From the NCBI RefSeq assembly GCF_023736115.1, contig NZ_JAKQZC010000002.1:310001-374000 (forward strand): a DNA stretch of 64,000 nt, read 5' to 3'. The position numbers and the translations under genes were made by a program. This document shows positions 1-8,965 of this stretch, one piece after another. Each line of letters opens with the position of its first letter. Position 1 is the stretch's first letter. Below the pieces are notes generated by a model. That model did no database searches. It saw nothing but the letters and a program-made list of their open reading frames with translations, and had not been told where the DNA came from. The stretch comes from Salinicola avicenniae. GTDB lineage: Bacteria; Pseudomonadota; Gammaproteobacteria; Pseudomonadales; Halomonadaceae.

Positions 1-1152
1 GGGCACGACCATCGCCAGCTGAATGTTGTCGGCCACCTTACGCCCCTGCGCGACCTTCGCCGCTTCGCGCAGATCCTCGATACGTGAGTTGGTACAGGAG
101 CCGATGAACACCTTGTCGAGCTGGATATCGGTCATCTTCTGGCCCGCCTCGAGGCCCATGTACTCGAGCGCGCGGGTCATGCCTCGCGCGACAGTCTCGT
201 CATCGGCCTCGGCCGGATCGGGCACCGTGGCGGAGACGTTGACCACCATCTCCGGGCTGGTGCCCCAGGTGACCTGCGGTTCGATCTCGGCGGCGTCGAG
301 CTCGACCACCTTGTCGAAATGCGCGTCATCATCGGAGACCAGCTCGCACCAGGCGTCGACTGCCGCCGGCCACTGCTCGGCGCTCGGCGCATAGGGGCGG
401 CCGCGCAGATACTCGATGGTAGTGTCATCGACCGCGACCAGACCCACGCGCGCGCCCGCCTCGATCGCCATGTTGCAGATGGTCATGCGACCTTCCATCG
501 ACAAGTCGCGCAGGGCGCTGCCGGCGAACTCGATGGCGTAGCCGGTCCCTCCGGCCGTGCCGATGCGGCCGATGACCGCCAGCACGATATCCTTGGCGGT
601 CACGCCCAGACCGAGCTGGCCCTCGACGCGCACCTGCATGTTTTTCATCTTCTGCGCGATCAGGCACTGGGTCGCGAGCACGTGCTCGACCTCGGAAGTC
701 CCGATACCGTGGGAAAGCGCGGCAAAGGCGCCATGGGTCGCCGTGTGCGAATCCCCGCAGACCACCGTCATGCCCGGCAGCGTGGCGCCCTGCTCCGGCC
801 CCACCACGTGGACGATGCCCTGGCGCTCGTCGTTGATGCGGAACTCTTCGATATCAAAGCTCTCGCAGTTGGCATCTAGCGTTTCCACCTGAATGCGCGA
901 CACATCATCGAGAATCCCCGCATTGCCCGCACTGCGCTCCTTGAGCGTGGTCGGCACGTTATGGTCCGGCGTCGCGAGGTTGGCGTCACGGCGCCACGGC
1001 TTGCGCCCGGCCAGGCGCAGCCCCTCGAAGGCCTGCGGCGACGTCACTTCGTGCAGCAGGTGACGGTCGATATAGATCAGGGCGGAACCGTCATCGCGGC
1101 TCGTCACCAAATGCTGCGTCCACAGCTTGTCGTAAAGCGTCTGGCCTGCCAT
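1..1152 (-). CDS. leuC: 3-isopropylmalate dehydratase large subunit (5' part, runs off the left edge)
   Basis: Isomerises 2-isopropylmalate to 3-isopropylmalate in leucine biosynthesis, as a LeuCD heterodimer with a [4Fe-4S] cluster. The first 384 codons are present, starting [11 protein letters not shown] at 1152; the frame is open to base 1 and the gene continues outside the window. Aconitase-family signatures are visible: [21 protein letters not shown] in the first third and [17 protein letters not shown] near the edge, which carries the first cluster cysteine. The other two cluster cysteines would lie in the missing part. It is divergent from a LysR regulator across about 290 bp, the usual geometry for LysR control. 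leuA lies about 43 kb away, so the leucine genes are split. Identification is secure. Confidence 0.97.
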   Translation of the reverse strand, partial: MAGQTLYDKLWTQHLVTSRDDGSALIYIDRHLLHEVTSPQAFEGLRLAGRKPWRRDANLATPDHNVPTTLKERSAGNAGILDDVSRIQVETLDANCESFDIEEFRINDERQGIVHVVGPEQGATLPGMTVVCGDSHTATHGAFAALSHGIGTSEVEHVLATQCLIAQKMKNMQVRVEGQLGLGVTAKDIVLAVIGRIGTAGGTGYAIEFAGSALRDLSMEGRMTICNMAIEAGARVGLVAVDDTTIEYLRGRPYAPSAEQWPAAVDAWCELVSDDDAHFDKVVELDAAEIEPQVTWGTSPEMVVNVSATVPDPAEADDETVARGMTRALEYMGLEAGQKMTDIQLDKVFIGSCTNSRIEDLREAAKVAQGRKVADNIQLAMVVP

Positions 1153-1446
1153 GTGGAATCTCCTCCGTCGCCCGTCTGATGCGGTTCGCGACGCCATGTT
1201 TACAACGATCGCGCTGCCAATGACGCGATGATGAGTCGAGACGTCGAGCCCGACGCCCATGAATTCGGATGTTCAACTTACGCGCTCGCCACGCATAAAA
1301 TCAATTCATCTTGATTATCCCTTGGATTCCATAACAGAATTTATCGATTCATAATCGATACCCGGAAGCCACCCGGCCCCTGACGCCTATAGCCCAGCCC
1401 CCTATAGTCCAGCCCCTATAGCCCAGCCACCTCACCCGGAACCGAG
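1153..1446. promoter_or_regulatory. Divergent leuC / lysR promoter region with candidate LysR operator
   Basis: This 294-bp AT-richer spacer separates leuC (leftward) from the LysR gene (rightward). At 1343-1359 there is a perfect inverted repeat, ATCGAT, 5-bp spacer, ATCGAT, which also fits the T-N11-A pattern typical of LysR-type operators. It is embedded in AT-rich sequence (about 1295-1360) suited to promoters. A small tandem repeat follows at 1386-1429. The operator call is inference from position and symmetry. Confidence 0.5.
1386..1429. repeat. Short tandem repeat, 14-15 bp x 3
   Basis: Three consecutive copies of CCTATAGCCCAGCCC (units 1386-1400, 1401-1414, 1415-1429) with one or two differences each. 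The repeat ends 17 bp before the LysR start codon, inside its presumed leader. One of several short tandem arrays at gene borders in this window. Confidence 0.8.
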
Positions 1447-2334
1447 ATGGATACCCAAAGCCTGCAGGCCTTTATCGCCGTCGCCGACACGCAGTCGTTC
1501 TCGCTCGCGGGCGAGCGACTGCACCTTACCCAACCGGCGATCAGCAAGCGTATCGCCACTCTGGAACACCAGACCGGCGCCAAGCTTTTCGACCGCATCA
1601 ACCGCCGTGTCGGTCTGACGGAAGCCGGACGTCTGCTGCTGCCGCGGGCGCGCGAGATTCTATTGCTGGTGGAGGACAGCCGCCGCACCTTGAGCAACCT
1701 GACCGGTGAGGTGAGCGGCAGCCTGACGCTGGCGACCAGCCATCACGTGGGTCTGCATCGCCTGCCACCCGTGCTCAAGGCCTTTACCCAGGCGCACCGG
1801 AACGTCGATCTCAACCTGCGCTTCCTCGACTCAGAACAGGCCTACCACGGCGTTGTCTCCGGCGAGATCGAGCTCGCCGTGGTCACGCTCTCGCCCGCCC
1901 CCAACCCGCAGGTGGAATCGGTGCCTGTGTGGGTCGACCGGCTACGTTTCGTGGCGGCGCCGGACCACCCTCTGGCCCAGGCCGATAGCCTCGCCTTCGC
2001 CGCGCTGGTCGACTACCCGGCCGTACTGCCGGGGCCGCTCACCTTCACCCGCGACATTGTCATCGATGCCTTCGAACGCGCCTCGCTCAACATCGATGTC
2101 GCGCTTTCGACCAACTATCTGGAAACGTTGAAGATGATGGCCAGTATCGGCCTGGGCTGGAGCGTGCTGCCGGAGAGCATGATCGACGAGGAGGTCGCGA
2201 TTCTGCCAGTCGATCATCCCGCCATCGTGCGGCGTCTCGGCTATCTGCGACACCGTGAACGCTCGCTCTCCAACGCCGGTCGCGCCATGATCGCCGAACT
2301 GGACGTGATCAGAAATCGGACCGCCGCCCGGTAA
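1447..2334 (+). CDS. LysR-family transcriptional regulator, divergent from leuC
   Basis: A 295-aa LysR-type regulator. The N-terminal winged helix-turn-helix spans about residues 1-60 (SFSLAGERLHLTQPAISKR, followed by GAKLFDR and a TEAGR motif), and the periplasmic-binding-like effector domain occupies about residues 90-290. Start at 1447 gives the canonical MDTQSLQAFIAVADT beginning. Because it is divergent from leuC and a dyad lies between them, it probably regulates leuC(DB); the effector would be a leucine-pathway intermediate. That target assignment is inference from context. Confidence 0.9.
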   Translation: MDTQSLQAFIAVADTQSFSLAGERLHLTQPAISKRIATLEHQTGAKLFDRINRRVGLTEAGRLLLPRAREILLLVEDSRRTLSNLTGEVSGSLTLATSHHVGLHRLPPVLKAFTQAHRNVDLNLRFLDSEQAYHGVVSGEIELAVVTLSPAPNPQVESVPVWVDRLRFVAAPDHPLAQADSLAFAALVDYPAVLPGPLTFTRDIVIDAFERASLNIDVALSTNYLETLKMMASIGLGWSVLPESMIDEEVAILPVDHPAIVRRLGYLRHRERSLSNAGRAMIAELDVIRNRTAAR

Positions 2335-2554
2335 GACAGCCGCCGCGATAACCGGCAGACAACGAAAGCGAGGGTCACGACAACGATAAGCGCCATGACA
2401 GTGCCAGACAGCCAACCCCACCTCTCCTCAACAGGCAAGCGGGCCGAGCCTGGCCTAAGCTTCAGCCATTTGTATCACGGCGCACCCGCACGACCGGTCG
2501 CCGCGAATCGACAGACACGCAGAGAAACGTCAATAACAGAAGGAGCTGTCGCCC

Positions 2555-4003
2555 ATGGCGCAGGAGCAGCAGCGGGCCCCGGACCAATCCGGAACGCCGG
2601 CCAATCAGAGGAATGACACGCTGCGGCTGGGGCTGATACCGGCACCGGAGCTACCGGAGCGGGTGGCGTCGCAGATTGCCGGTGAGCTCCCGGAGCTGCT
2701 GAAGGCCCACACGGATGACCGCCACGACTGGCAGGTGGAATGCGTCACCGATGCCCTGATCGGTGCGGACGATGCCACTTCCGATGTCATCGCCCAAGCC
2801 GAGGCCCTCAAGCGCGACAATGACTGGGACTACGTCGTCTGCATTACCGACTTGCCGCTGTTCCGGGGCGACCAACTGACGTTGGCCGAAGCCAGCGAGA
2901 ACCGCGGCGTCGCCGTGATCTCGCAGCCGGCGCTGGGTGCCTCCCCGCTCAGACGACGCCTGCGCGAAGCGGTCCTTCATCTGGTCAACGAGATGCACCA
3001 CGGCAGCGACGGCGAAGACCGAGAGCGCCAGCAGGCACAAATGGACCGGGGTACGGCAGCCCGTCAGGAGAGCGGCATTCGCAACCGCAACGCGCGGGAA
3101 CTGATGGGGGCTCGGCTCTCGGAACGACTGGTGCCGATCCAGCGCGTCACACCGCAGGCCGACAAGCAGGCGGTTGATGTACGCTTCATCTCGGCGGCGA
3201 CGGTGCGCGGTCATGCCAAGCTTCTGGGTGGCATGGTCCGCGCCAATCGGCCCTGGACCATCGTGCCCGCCTTCCGGCGCATCGTCGCCGTGGCCTTTGC
3301 CACCGGCGCCTACGGGCTGATTTTCCCCTCGCTGTGGAAGCTCAGCGCCGCCTACGAACTCTATCGATTTGTAATACTCATGGGCGCGGCGATGGCCGCC
3401 ATGGTGATCTGGCTGATTCTCGATCATGGCCTGTGGGAACCCGCACGCTACAGTCGCTCGAAACGGCTCAGCCTGCTCTACAACCTGACCACGGTGCTGA
3501 CGCTGACCGCCGGTGTCGCCTGCTATTACGCCATTCTGTTCGGACTCTTTCTGGTGGCGGTCATTCTCTTCGTGCCGGCCAGTCTGCTCGAGTCCACCGT
3601 CGGGCAAACGATCACCTGGCTCAACTTTCCGGCGTTGGCGTGGCTTGCCGCCTCGGTGGCCACGGTCGCGGGCGCGCTTGGCTCCAGCCTGGAGAGCGAC
3701 GAGACGATACGCAACGCCACCTACGGCTATCGCCAGCAGCTTCGGCATCGCAAGGTCAAGGCGCGCCAGCGGGAAGACGAAGCGGCACAGGGTGGTGAAC
3801 CCGAATCCGACGCCCAACGGCAGGCGGCGCCTCAGCGGGCACCGGAATCAGCAAGCCAGGGCGAGAAAAACCAGGGGGCGACAAATCAGGAGTCGGCGGA
3901 AACGACCGATCGCGAGCCGCCTTGCCACGCCGAACGCGGGCAGACTGGCGACGTGAAGACTGACGACGCGAAGAATAGCGAAGTGGGAAGGCCAATATCG
4001 TGA
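2555..4003 (+). CDS. Unrecognised multi-pass membrane protein with soluble N-terminal domain
   Basis: A 482-aa protein with start at 2555 supported by an AAGGAG Shine-Dalgarno about 9 bp upstream. Residues 1-235 are hydrophilic and include a conserved-looking stretch (DWDYVVCITDLPLF, then ISQPALGASPLRRRLREAVLHLV). About five hydrophobic segments follow between residues 245 and 385, including AYGLIFPSLWKL, MGAAMAAMVIWLIL and YAILFGLFLVAVILFVPASLL. The C-terminal tail of about 90 residues is highly charged, Gln/Glu-rich and low-complexity, and ends in a 5-residue repeat (TGDVK, TDDAK, NSEVG) encoded by a 15-bp DNA repeat. I do not recognise a characterised family. It appears monocistronic and convergent with aroC. 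Confidence 0.75.
   Translation: MAQEQQRAPDQSGTPANQRNDTLRLGLIPAPELPERVASQIAGELPELLKAHTDDRHDWQVECVTDALIGADDATSDVIAQAEALKRDNDWDYVVCITDLPLFRGDQLTLAEASENRGVAVISQPALGASPLRRRLREAVLHLVNEMHHGSDGEDRERQQAQMDRGTAARQESGIRNRNARELMGARLSERLVPIQRVTPQADKQAVDVRFISAATVRGHAKLLGGMVRANRPWTIVPAFRRIVAVAFATGAYGLIFPSLWKLSAAYELYRFVILMGAAMAAMVIWLILDHGLWEPARYSRSKRLSLLYNLTTVLTLTAGVACYYAILFGLFLVAVILFVPASLLESTVGQTITWLNFPALAWLAASVATVAGALGSSLESDETIRNATYGYRQQLRHRKVKARQREDEAAQGGEPESDAQRQAAPQRAPESASQGEKNQGATNQESAETTDREPPCHAERGQTGDVKTDDAKNSEVGRPIS
3943..3987. repeat. In-frame tandem repeat, 15 bp x 3, at the 3' end of a CDS
   Basis: Units GACTGGCGACGTGAA (3943-3957), GACTGACGACGCGAA (3958-3972) and a diverged third copy (3973-3987) encode five-residue repeats in the last 20 codons of the membrane protein gene that ends at 4003. 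Confidence 0.65.
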
Positions 4004-4095
4004 CGGACCGAGAGGTAATGGACAGATAGACGGCCCGTCACGCGCCAGGCGTATTCACTCGCGTTCAGGCGAGCGCGGTTGCCTGACGCCTCGGC

Positions 4096-5187
4096 TTACT
4101 GCTGGCCCAGACGCGGCGTCTCGACCTGGACATCACCGTTCTGCGCCCGGTGACGCAGCCAGTGATCCATCAGCGTCAGCGCCATCATCGCCTCGGCGAT
4201 GGGCGTGGCGCGGATGCCGACGCAAGGATCATGACGCCCTTTCGTGACCACCTCGACCGGATCGCCGTGAATGTCGATCGAACGCCCCGGCTGAGTAATG
4301 CTGGAGGTCGGCTTGAGCGCCAGATGGGCAATGAGCGGCTGGCCACTGGAGATACCGCCGAGCACACCACCGGCGTGATTGGAGAGAAACCCCTGCGGCG
4401 TCATCTCGTCCCGGTGCTCGCTGCCACGCTGGCTGACGACGTCAAACCCATCGCCGATCTCGACACCCTTCACCGCATTGATGCCCATCAGCGCATGGGC
4501 CAGATCGGCATCCAGGCGGTCGAAGACCGGCTCGCCCAGACCGACCGGCACGCCCTCGGCGACCACGGTGATCTTCGCACCGACCGAGTCCTGGTCTCGA
4601 CGCAGCTGATCCATGTAGGTCTCGAGTTCACCGAGCTTGTCGGGGTCGGGACAAAAGAACGGGTTGTCATCGACCCCTTCCCAGCCCTTGAAATCGATCG
4701 CGATCGGACCGAGCTGGCTCATGTAGCCACGCACGCTGACACCCTCCTGCGCCAGCCAGGCCTTGGCAATCGCACCGGCCGCCACCCGCATGGCGGTCTC
4801 GCGCGCGCTGGAGCGCCCGCCACCACGGTAATCGCGCATACCGTACTTGTGGTGATAGGTGTAATCCGCATGCGCCGGGCGGAACTGATCCTTGATCTTC
4901 GAATAGTCCTTGGAGCGCTGGTCGGTATTCTCGATCATCAAGCCGATCGGCGTACCCGTGGTGCGCCCCTCGAAGACACCGGAAAGGATGCGCACGGCAT
5001 CCGGTTCACGACGCTGCGTGGTATGCCGCGACGACCCCGGGCGCCGGCGATCGAGATCGCGCTGCAGATCCGCTTCGCTGATCTCGATACCCGGCGGACA
5101 GCCGTCGACGATCGCCCCCAGCGCGGGGCCATGGCTCTCCCCGAAGGTGGTGACGGTGAACAGTTTGCCGAAGGTATTGCCGGACAT
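4096..5187 (-). CDS. aroC: Chorismate synthase
   Basis: Converts 5-enolpyruvylshikimate-3-phosphate to chorismate with reduced FMN, the last step of the shikimate pathway. It has 363 aa, the usual length. Family signatures are [21 protein letters not shown] at residues 11-31, [13 protein letters not shown] near residue 50, [11 protein letters not shown] near 130 and [12 protein letters not shown] near 270. It starts 42 bp downstream of prmB on the same strand, so the two are probably cotranscribed, the same order as in Escherichia coli (smrB divergent from prmB-aroC). Identification is secure. Confidence 0.98.
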   Translation of the reverse strand: MSGNTFGKLFTVTTFGESHGPALGAIVDGCPPGIEISEADLQRDLDRRRPGSSRHTTQRREPDAVRILSGVFEGRTTGTPIGLMIENTDQRSKDYSKIKDQFRPAHADYTYHHKYGMRDYRGGGRSSARETAMRVAAGAIAKAWLAQEGVSVRGYMSQLGPIAIDFKGWEGVDDNPFFCPDPDKLGELETYMDQLRRDQDSVGAKITVVAEGVPVGLGEPVFDRLDADLAHALMGINAVKGVEIGDGFDVVSQRGSEHRDEMTPQGFLSNHAGGVLGGISSGQPLIAHLALKPTSSITQPGRSIDIHGDPVEVVTKGRHDPCVGIRATPIAEAMMALTLMDHWLRHRAQNGDVQVETPRLGQQ

Positions 5188-5229
5188 GCGCGTGCCTCAG
5201 GTGAAAGATGAACGAAAGCGGTGAGCGGA

Positions 5230-6183
5230 TCAGGCCGGATCGACGGCGAAGTGTTCCGCATAGGCATCGAGTTCCTCGGCGGTGAGCGCAAACACGCCCT
5301 CGCCACCACGCTCGAATTCCAGCCACAGGAACGGGACCGCCGGGAAAGCGGACTCAAGATGCGCCTGCGAATTGCCGACTTCCACGATCAGCACGCCACC
5401 ATCATTGAGATAGGTTCTCGCTTCGCGCAGGATGCGGCGCACGATATCGAGCCCATCATGGCCGGCGCCAAGTGCCAGATCTGGCTCGTGGCGATACTCC
5501 GCCGGCATCGCGGCCAGGTCGCGGCTGTCGACATAGGGCGGATTACTGACGATCAGATCGTAGTGCTGGCCGGCCACGCCCTCGAACAGGTCGGAGGCGA
5601 CCGCGCGCACGCGCCGCCCGACATCGTGACGCACGATGTTGGCTTTGGCGACCTCGAGCGCCTCGAGACTGATATCGACCAGGTCGACCTCGCAGGTCGG
5701 CAAATGAATGGCCGTGGCGATACCGATACAGCCGGAGCCGGTGCACAGATCGAGCACGCGCGCCGGTGGCGCTTCGGAGAACCACGCCTCGAAGCCCTGC
5801 TCGATCAGCTCGGCCGTCGGCGAACGCGGAATCAGCACACGCTCGTCGACCTCGAACGGCAGGCCGGCAAAGAAGGCCTCGCCGAGCAGATAAGGCAGCG
5901 GTCGCCGCGTCTCGATGCGCGAACGCACCAGCGCCACGATGCGCGACCGCTCTTGCCGAACCAGACGCGCATCCAGCACGGCCGGGTCGACATCCCAGGG
6001 CAGATGCAGCGCCCCCAGCACCAGGGCAACCGCCTCGTCCCAGGCACTATCGGTACCGTGGCCGAAATGCACGCGATGCGCGTGAAATTCGCTGGTGGCC
6101 CAGCGCAGGCAGTCGCGCACGCTGATCAGGTCGTCGGCGAGATCGTCGTCGGCTAGCGTCAGGGTCGACGGCAGGGAGGGCAT
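5230..6183 (-). CDS. prmB: Ribosomal protein L3 N5-glutamine methyltransferase
   Basis: S-adenosylmethionine-dependent methyltransferase that modifies a glutamine of ribosomal protein uL3. The start chosen at 6183 (MPSLPSTLTLADD) gives 317 aa, close to the E. coli length. An in-frame start at 6270 would add 29 residues of unlikely composition. Seen: the class I AdoMet-binding motif RVLDLCTGSGCIGIATA in the middle and the catalytic NPPY tetrapeptide (VSNPPYVDSRDL), with the PrmB-type N-terminal substrate domain. It is upstream of aroC in one transcription unit and divergent from smrB. No strong Shine-Dalgarno is visible at the chosen start, so the exact start is less certain than the function. 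Confidence 0.95.
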   Translation of the reverse strand: MPSLPSTLTLADDDLADDLISVRDCLRWATSEFHAHRVHFGHGTDSAWDEAVALVLGALHLPWDVDPAVLDARLVRQERSRIVALVRSRIETRRPLPYLLGEAFFAGLPFEVDERVLIPRSPTAELIEQGFEAWFSEAPPARVLDLCTGSGCIGIATAIHLPTCEVDLVDISLEALEVAKANIVRHDVGRRVRAVASDLFEGVAGQHYDLIVSNPPYVDSRDLAAMPAEYRHEPDLALGAGHDGLDIVRRILREARTYLNDGGVLIVEVGNSQAHLESAFPAVPFLWLEFERGGEGVFALTAEELDAYAEHFAVDPA

Positions 6184-6388
6184 GGCGGGGCTCGCATCTA
6201 CTGGAAAAACGGACGACGATTGTACCCGCAAGGCCGGCGGGTGCACAGCCGCCCATGCCATGCGCGGCACAATCGTTTACCCTTGCGCGCGGCTGCCGAG
6301 CCGCGCGCCACCGACGGCCGCGATGGACAACCCGGCAAGACACCGATGGCCCGAGGATACCAAGAGGCCGAGGACACCGAGAGGTTAA

Positions 6389-6979
6389 GTGGCGATGACC
6401 CCAAGCGACGACGATGACGGCAGCAACGCCTTCCGCCAGGCGCTGGAAGCGGCCGGCGTCAAGCGACTCAAGATCAATCGCGCCGATGTCGGACGCGCCA
6501 CGACCGCGCGCCGCAAGGCGAACCAGCGGCTGAACGCCGACGCGCGCCGCGAGGCCGCCGAACAGGCCCCACCGGCACCGCAATCGCAGCTGTCCGACGG
6601 CGGCGTCGAGGCCGTGACGCCGCATCAGCGACTCGAGTTCGCCATTCCCGACCTGCCACCGCGAACCTTCGCCCAGCTCAAGCGCGGTCGCATCGCCTGG
6701 GAGGGCGGGCTCGACCTGCACGGCTATACCCTGGAGGAAGCTCGCCTGGAGCTCGAGTCGTTCATCGACGACGCCATTGCCAATCGCGCCCGCTGCGTGC
6801 TGGTGGTTCACGGCAAGGCCCGAGGTTATCGCGGCAGCGGCGCCGACTATCCGGTGATCAAGAGTCACGTCAATGCTTGGCTCAAGAGCTGGTCACGCGT
6901 TCTCGCCTTCTGCTCCGCCAGCGAGATCGACGGCGGCACGGGGGCGCTTTACGTGCTGTTGCGAACCCGCGACGACTGA
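6389..6979 (+). CDS. smrB: Smr-domain protein SmrB (ribosome-rescue endonuclease family)
   Basis: A 196-aa protein with a C-terminal Smr domain (about residues 95-190) carrying the LDLHGYTLEEA and VVHGKARG motifs. The N-terminal half is charged and probably flexible. In E. coli, SmrB cleaves mRNA at collided ribosomes. The start is GTG at 6389, preceded by GAGAGG; the ATG two codons in (6395) is an alternative. Divergence from prmB-aroC matches the enterobacterial arrangement and supports the orthology. Confidence 0.92.
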   Translation: MAMTPSDDDDGSNAFRQALEAAGVKRLKINRADVGRATTARRKANQRLNADARREAAEQAPPAPQSQLSDGGVEAVTPHQRLEFAIPDLPPRTFAQLKRGRIAWEGGLDLHGYTLEEARLELESFIDDAIANRARCVLVVHGKARGYRGSGADYPVIKSHVNAWLKSWSRVLAFCSASEIDGGTGALYVLLRTRDD

Positions 6980-7056
6980 CCCCGCCGCCGGTGGCGGTAA
7001 GCGCGGCACTGTGGCAAGGTTCGGCGCCACGCCTTTCTGCCCGGAGTTCTGCGCCG

Positions 7057-7875
7057 ATGTCCCGCCCCGCCCGTTGCCACAGCCAGGCCGCCTTGACCGC
7101 CCTGCTGACCCTCGCCGCCACACCGGCGCTCGCCGTCGAACCGCCGTCCTCGGCGCCGACGCGAGCCTCGTCGACGCTGGATAGCGTGCTGGCCCGTGGC
7201 GAATTGCGCGTCTGCACCACCGGCGACTACGCGCCTTTCAGCGCGCGGACCGGCGACGGCAACTTCGAAGGCATCGATATCGACATGGGCCGCTCGCTGG
7301 CCGACTCCCTCGGCGTCGATGCCGATTTCGTGCCGACGACCTGGCCGACGCTGATGGCCGACTTTCTGGCCGACCGCTGCGATATCGCCATGAGCGGCAT
7401 CTCGGTCAACCTCGAACGCCAGCGGCAGGCGGCCTTCACGCAGCCCTACCATATCGGCGGCAAGACGCCGATCGTGCGCTGCGAGGATGCCGAGCGTTAC
7501 CGCACCGTCGCGCAGATCGACAGCCCCTCGACCCGCGTGATCGTCAACCCCGGCGGCACCAATGAACGATTCACCCGCACGCACTTCACGCATGCCGACG
7601 TGCAGGTGTTCGACGACAACACGCGAATCTTCGACGAGATCGCCGACGGCCGCGCCGACGTGATGGTGACCGATGCCATCGAGACCGAACTGCAAGCCAA
7701 CCGTCACGACAACCTCTGCGCCGTGCATCCGGAGACACCCTTCACCTACGTGGAAAAGGCCTACTTGTTGCCGCGCGACGACGCGGCATGGCAGCAGTAT
7801 GTCGACCAGTGGCTGCACCTGACCCGCCAGCAGGGCGAATACGAAACGATTCGTCAGCGCTGGCTGCACCGCTAG
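7057..7875 (+). CDS. pheC: Periplasmic cyclohexadienyl (arogenate/prephenate) dehydratase
   Basis: A 272-aa protein with a signal peptide (about residues 1-24, LTALLTLAATPALA) followed by a periplasmic-binding-protein type II fold. It could be called a generic amino-acid-binding protein, but characteristic stretches match what I recall of Pseudomonas PheC: LRVCTTGDYAPFS, EGIDIDMGRSLADSLG, KTPIVRCEDAERYRTV, RVIVNPGGTNERFTR, GRADVMVTDAIET and CAVHPETPF. PheC decarboxylates and dehydrates prephenate or arogenate to phenylpyruvate or phenylalanine in the periplasm. The start at 7057 places the signal peptide at the N terminus; the frame remains open further upstream. It follows smrB by 77 bp and lies close to aroC, consistent with aromatic metabolism. 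Confidence 0.87.
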   Translation: MSRPARCHSQAALTALLTLAATPALAVEPPSSAPTRASSTLDSVLARGELRVCTTGDYAPFSARTGDGNFEGIDIDMGRSLADSLGVDADFVPTTWPTLMADFLADRCDIAMSGISVNLERQRQAAFTQPYHIGGKTPIVRCEDAERYRTVAQIDSPSTRVIVNPGGTNERFTRTHFTHADVQVFDDNTRIFDEIADGRADVMVTDAIETELQANRHDNLCAVHPETPFTYVEKAYLLPRDDAAWQQYVDQWLHLTRQQGEYETIRQRWLHR

Positions 7876-7885
7876 GGCCTCGCCC

Positions 7886-8965
7886 TCAGCCGTGGCGCTT
7901 CGGTGAGGAGAGTGGTAGCGGCAGGCGTCGCTGCGGATCGGCACTGCTTGCCGGGTGCCGCGCGCTGTTCAAGGGCGCGGCAGGGACCGAAGTACAGTCG
8001 CGCTGTCCTTCGTAGCGATCCACCGCCTGGGCGGCGAGATAACGCCCCAGTTCGATCAGGGCTTCGGCGCGGTGAAACTCGTAAGCCCCGCAGACGCTTT
8101 TGGGCACCTCGATCAGCACGTCCGGCGGGTAGCCCGCCACTTTGTACTTGGCCAACGCCGCCTGCGTGATATCGAACGATGCCAGCATCATGTCCAGCTT
8201 GCTCCAGGCGCGCTCGGTCTGACTCGACCAGCTGGTATTCTCCGGCGCCGACTCGTCCTCGTCGCTGCGCGTCGAGATCATGCCCTGCACGCGCGAACGC
8301 ACGCCCTTCACCCAGCCGCCGAAACTCTTGCCCTCGGCCTCTCGCTCCATTTCCCGAGCATGCTCCTCGGCCGCCTGATCCGCCGGCAGCAGGTCCTCCA
8401 GCGAGATTGGCCTCGGCGTCTGCGCCGTCGCATTGACGGCCAGCACCAGATCCGCGGGCACGGAAACCGTCGGGATGATCGGCAGCGGGTTGAGCAGCCC
8501 GCCGTCGACCAGCACGTGGCCATTCTGCTGCACTGGCGTGATGATACCGGGCACCGCGATGGAGGCCCGGATCGCACGCAACAGCGGCCCGCTCTGAAAC
8601 CACACCTCGCGCTGACGAGTGAGGTCGGTTGCCACGGCCGTGAACGGCATCGGCAGGTCTTCGATCTGCACCTCGCCGATCAGTGACGACAGCTTGCTCA
8701 TCACCTTGCCGGCCCGCATCGCCCCCATGGCGCTCCAGGTGATATCGACCAGCCGCAGCACATCGAAATAGTCGAGCTGGCAGACCCAGTCACGATAGGC
8801 GGACAGCTGGCCGGCAGCATAGACGCCACCGACCAGCGCGCCCATCGAGCAGCCCGAGATCGCGGCGATCTCGTAGCCGCGCGCCTCGAGTTCCTCGATC
8901 ACGCCGATATGGGCATAGCCACGGGCGCCACCACTCCCCAGCACCAACGACACGCGCGGTTTCAT
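7886..8965 (-). CDS. Patatin-like phospholipase, RssA type
   Basis: A 359-aa patatin-family serine hydrolase. The oxyanion loop LVLGSGGARGYAHIG is at residues 7-21, the nucleophile elbow GCSMG near residue 40 and the catalytic aspartate in DGGLLNPLP near residue 155. Residues about 185-250 are a charged insertion and the last 40 residues are low-complexity. It is the last gene of a three-gene run and overlaps its upstream neighbour by 4 bp (ATGA), so translation is probably coupled. Lipid or lysophospholipid hydrolysis is expected; the exact substrate is unknown. Confidence 0.9.
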   Translation of the reverse strand: MKPRVSLVLGSGGARGYAHIGVIEELEARGYEIAAISGCSMGALVGGVYAAGQLSAYRDWVCQLDYFDVLRLVDITWSAMGAMRAGKVMSKLSSLIGEVQIEDLPMPFTAVATDLTRQREVWFQSGPLLRAIRASIAVPGIITPVQQNGHVLVDGGLLNPLPIIPTVSVPADLVLAVNATAQTPRPISLEDLLPADQAAEEHAREMEREAEGKSFGGWVKGVRSRVQGMISTRSDEDESAPENTSWSSQTERAWSKLDMMLASFDITQAALAKYKVAGYPPDVLIEVPKSVCGAYEFHRAEALIELGRYLAAQAVDRYEGQRDCTSVPAAPLNSARHPASSADPQRRLPLPLSSPKRHG

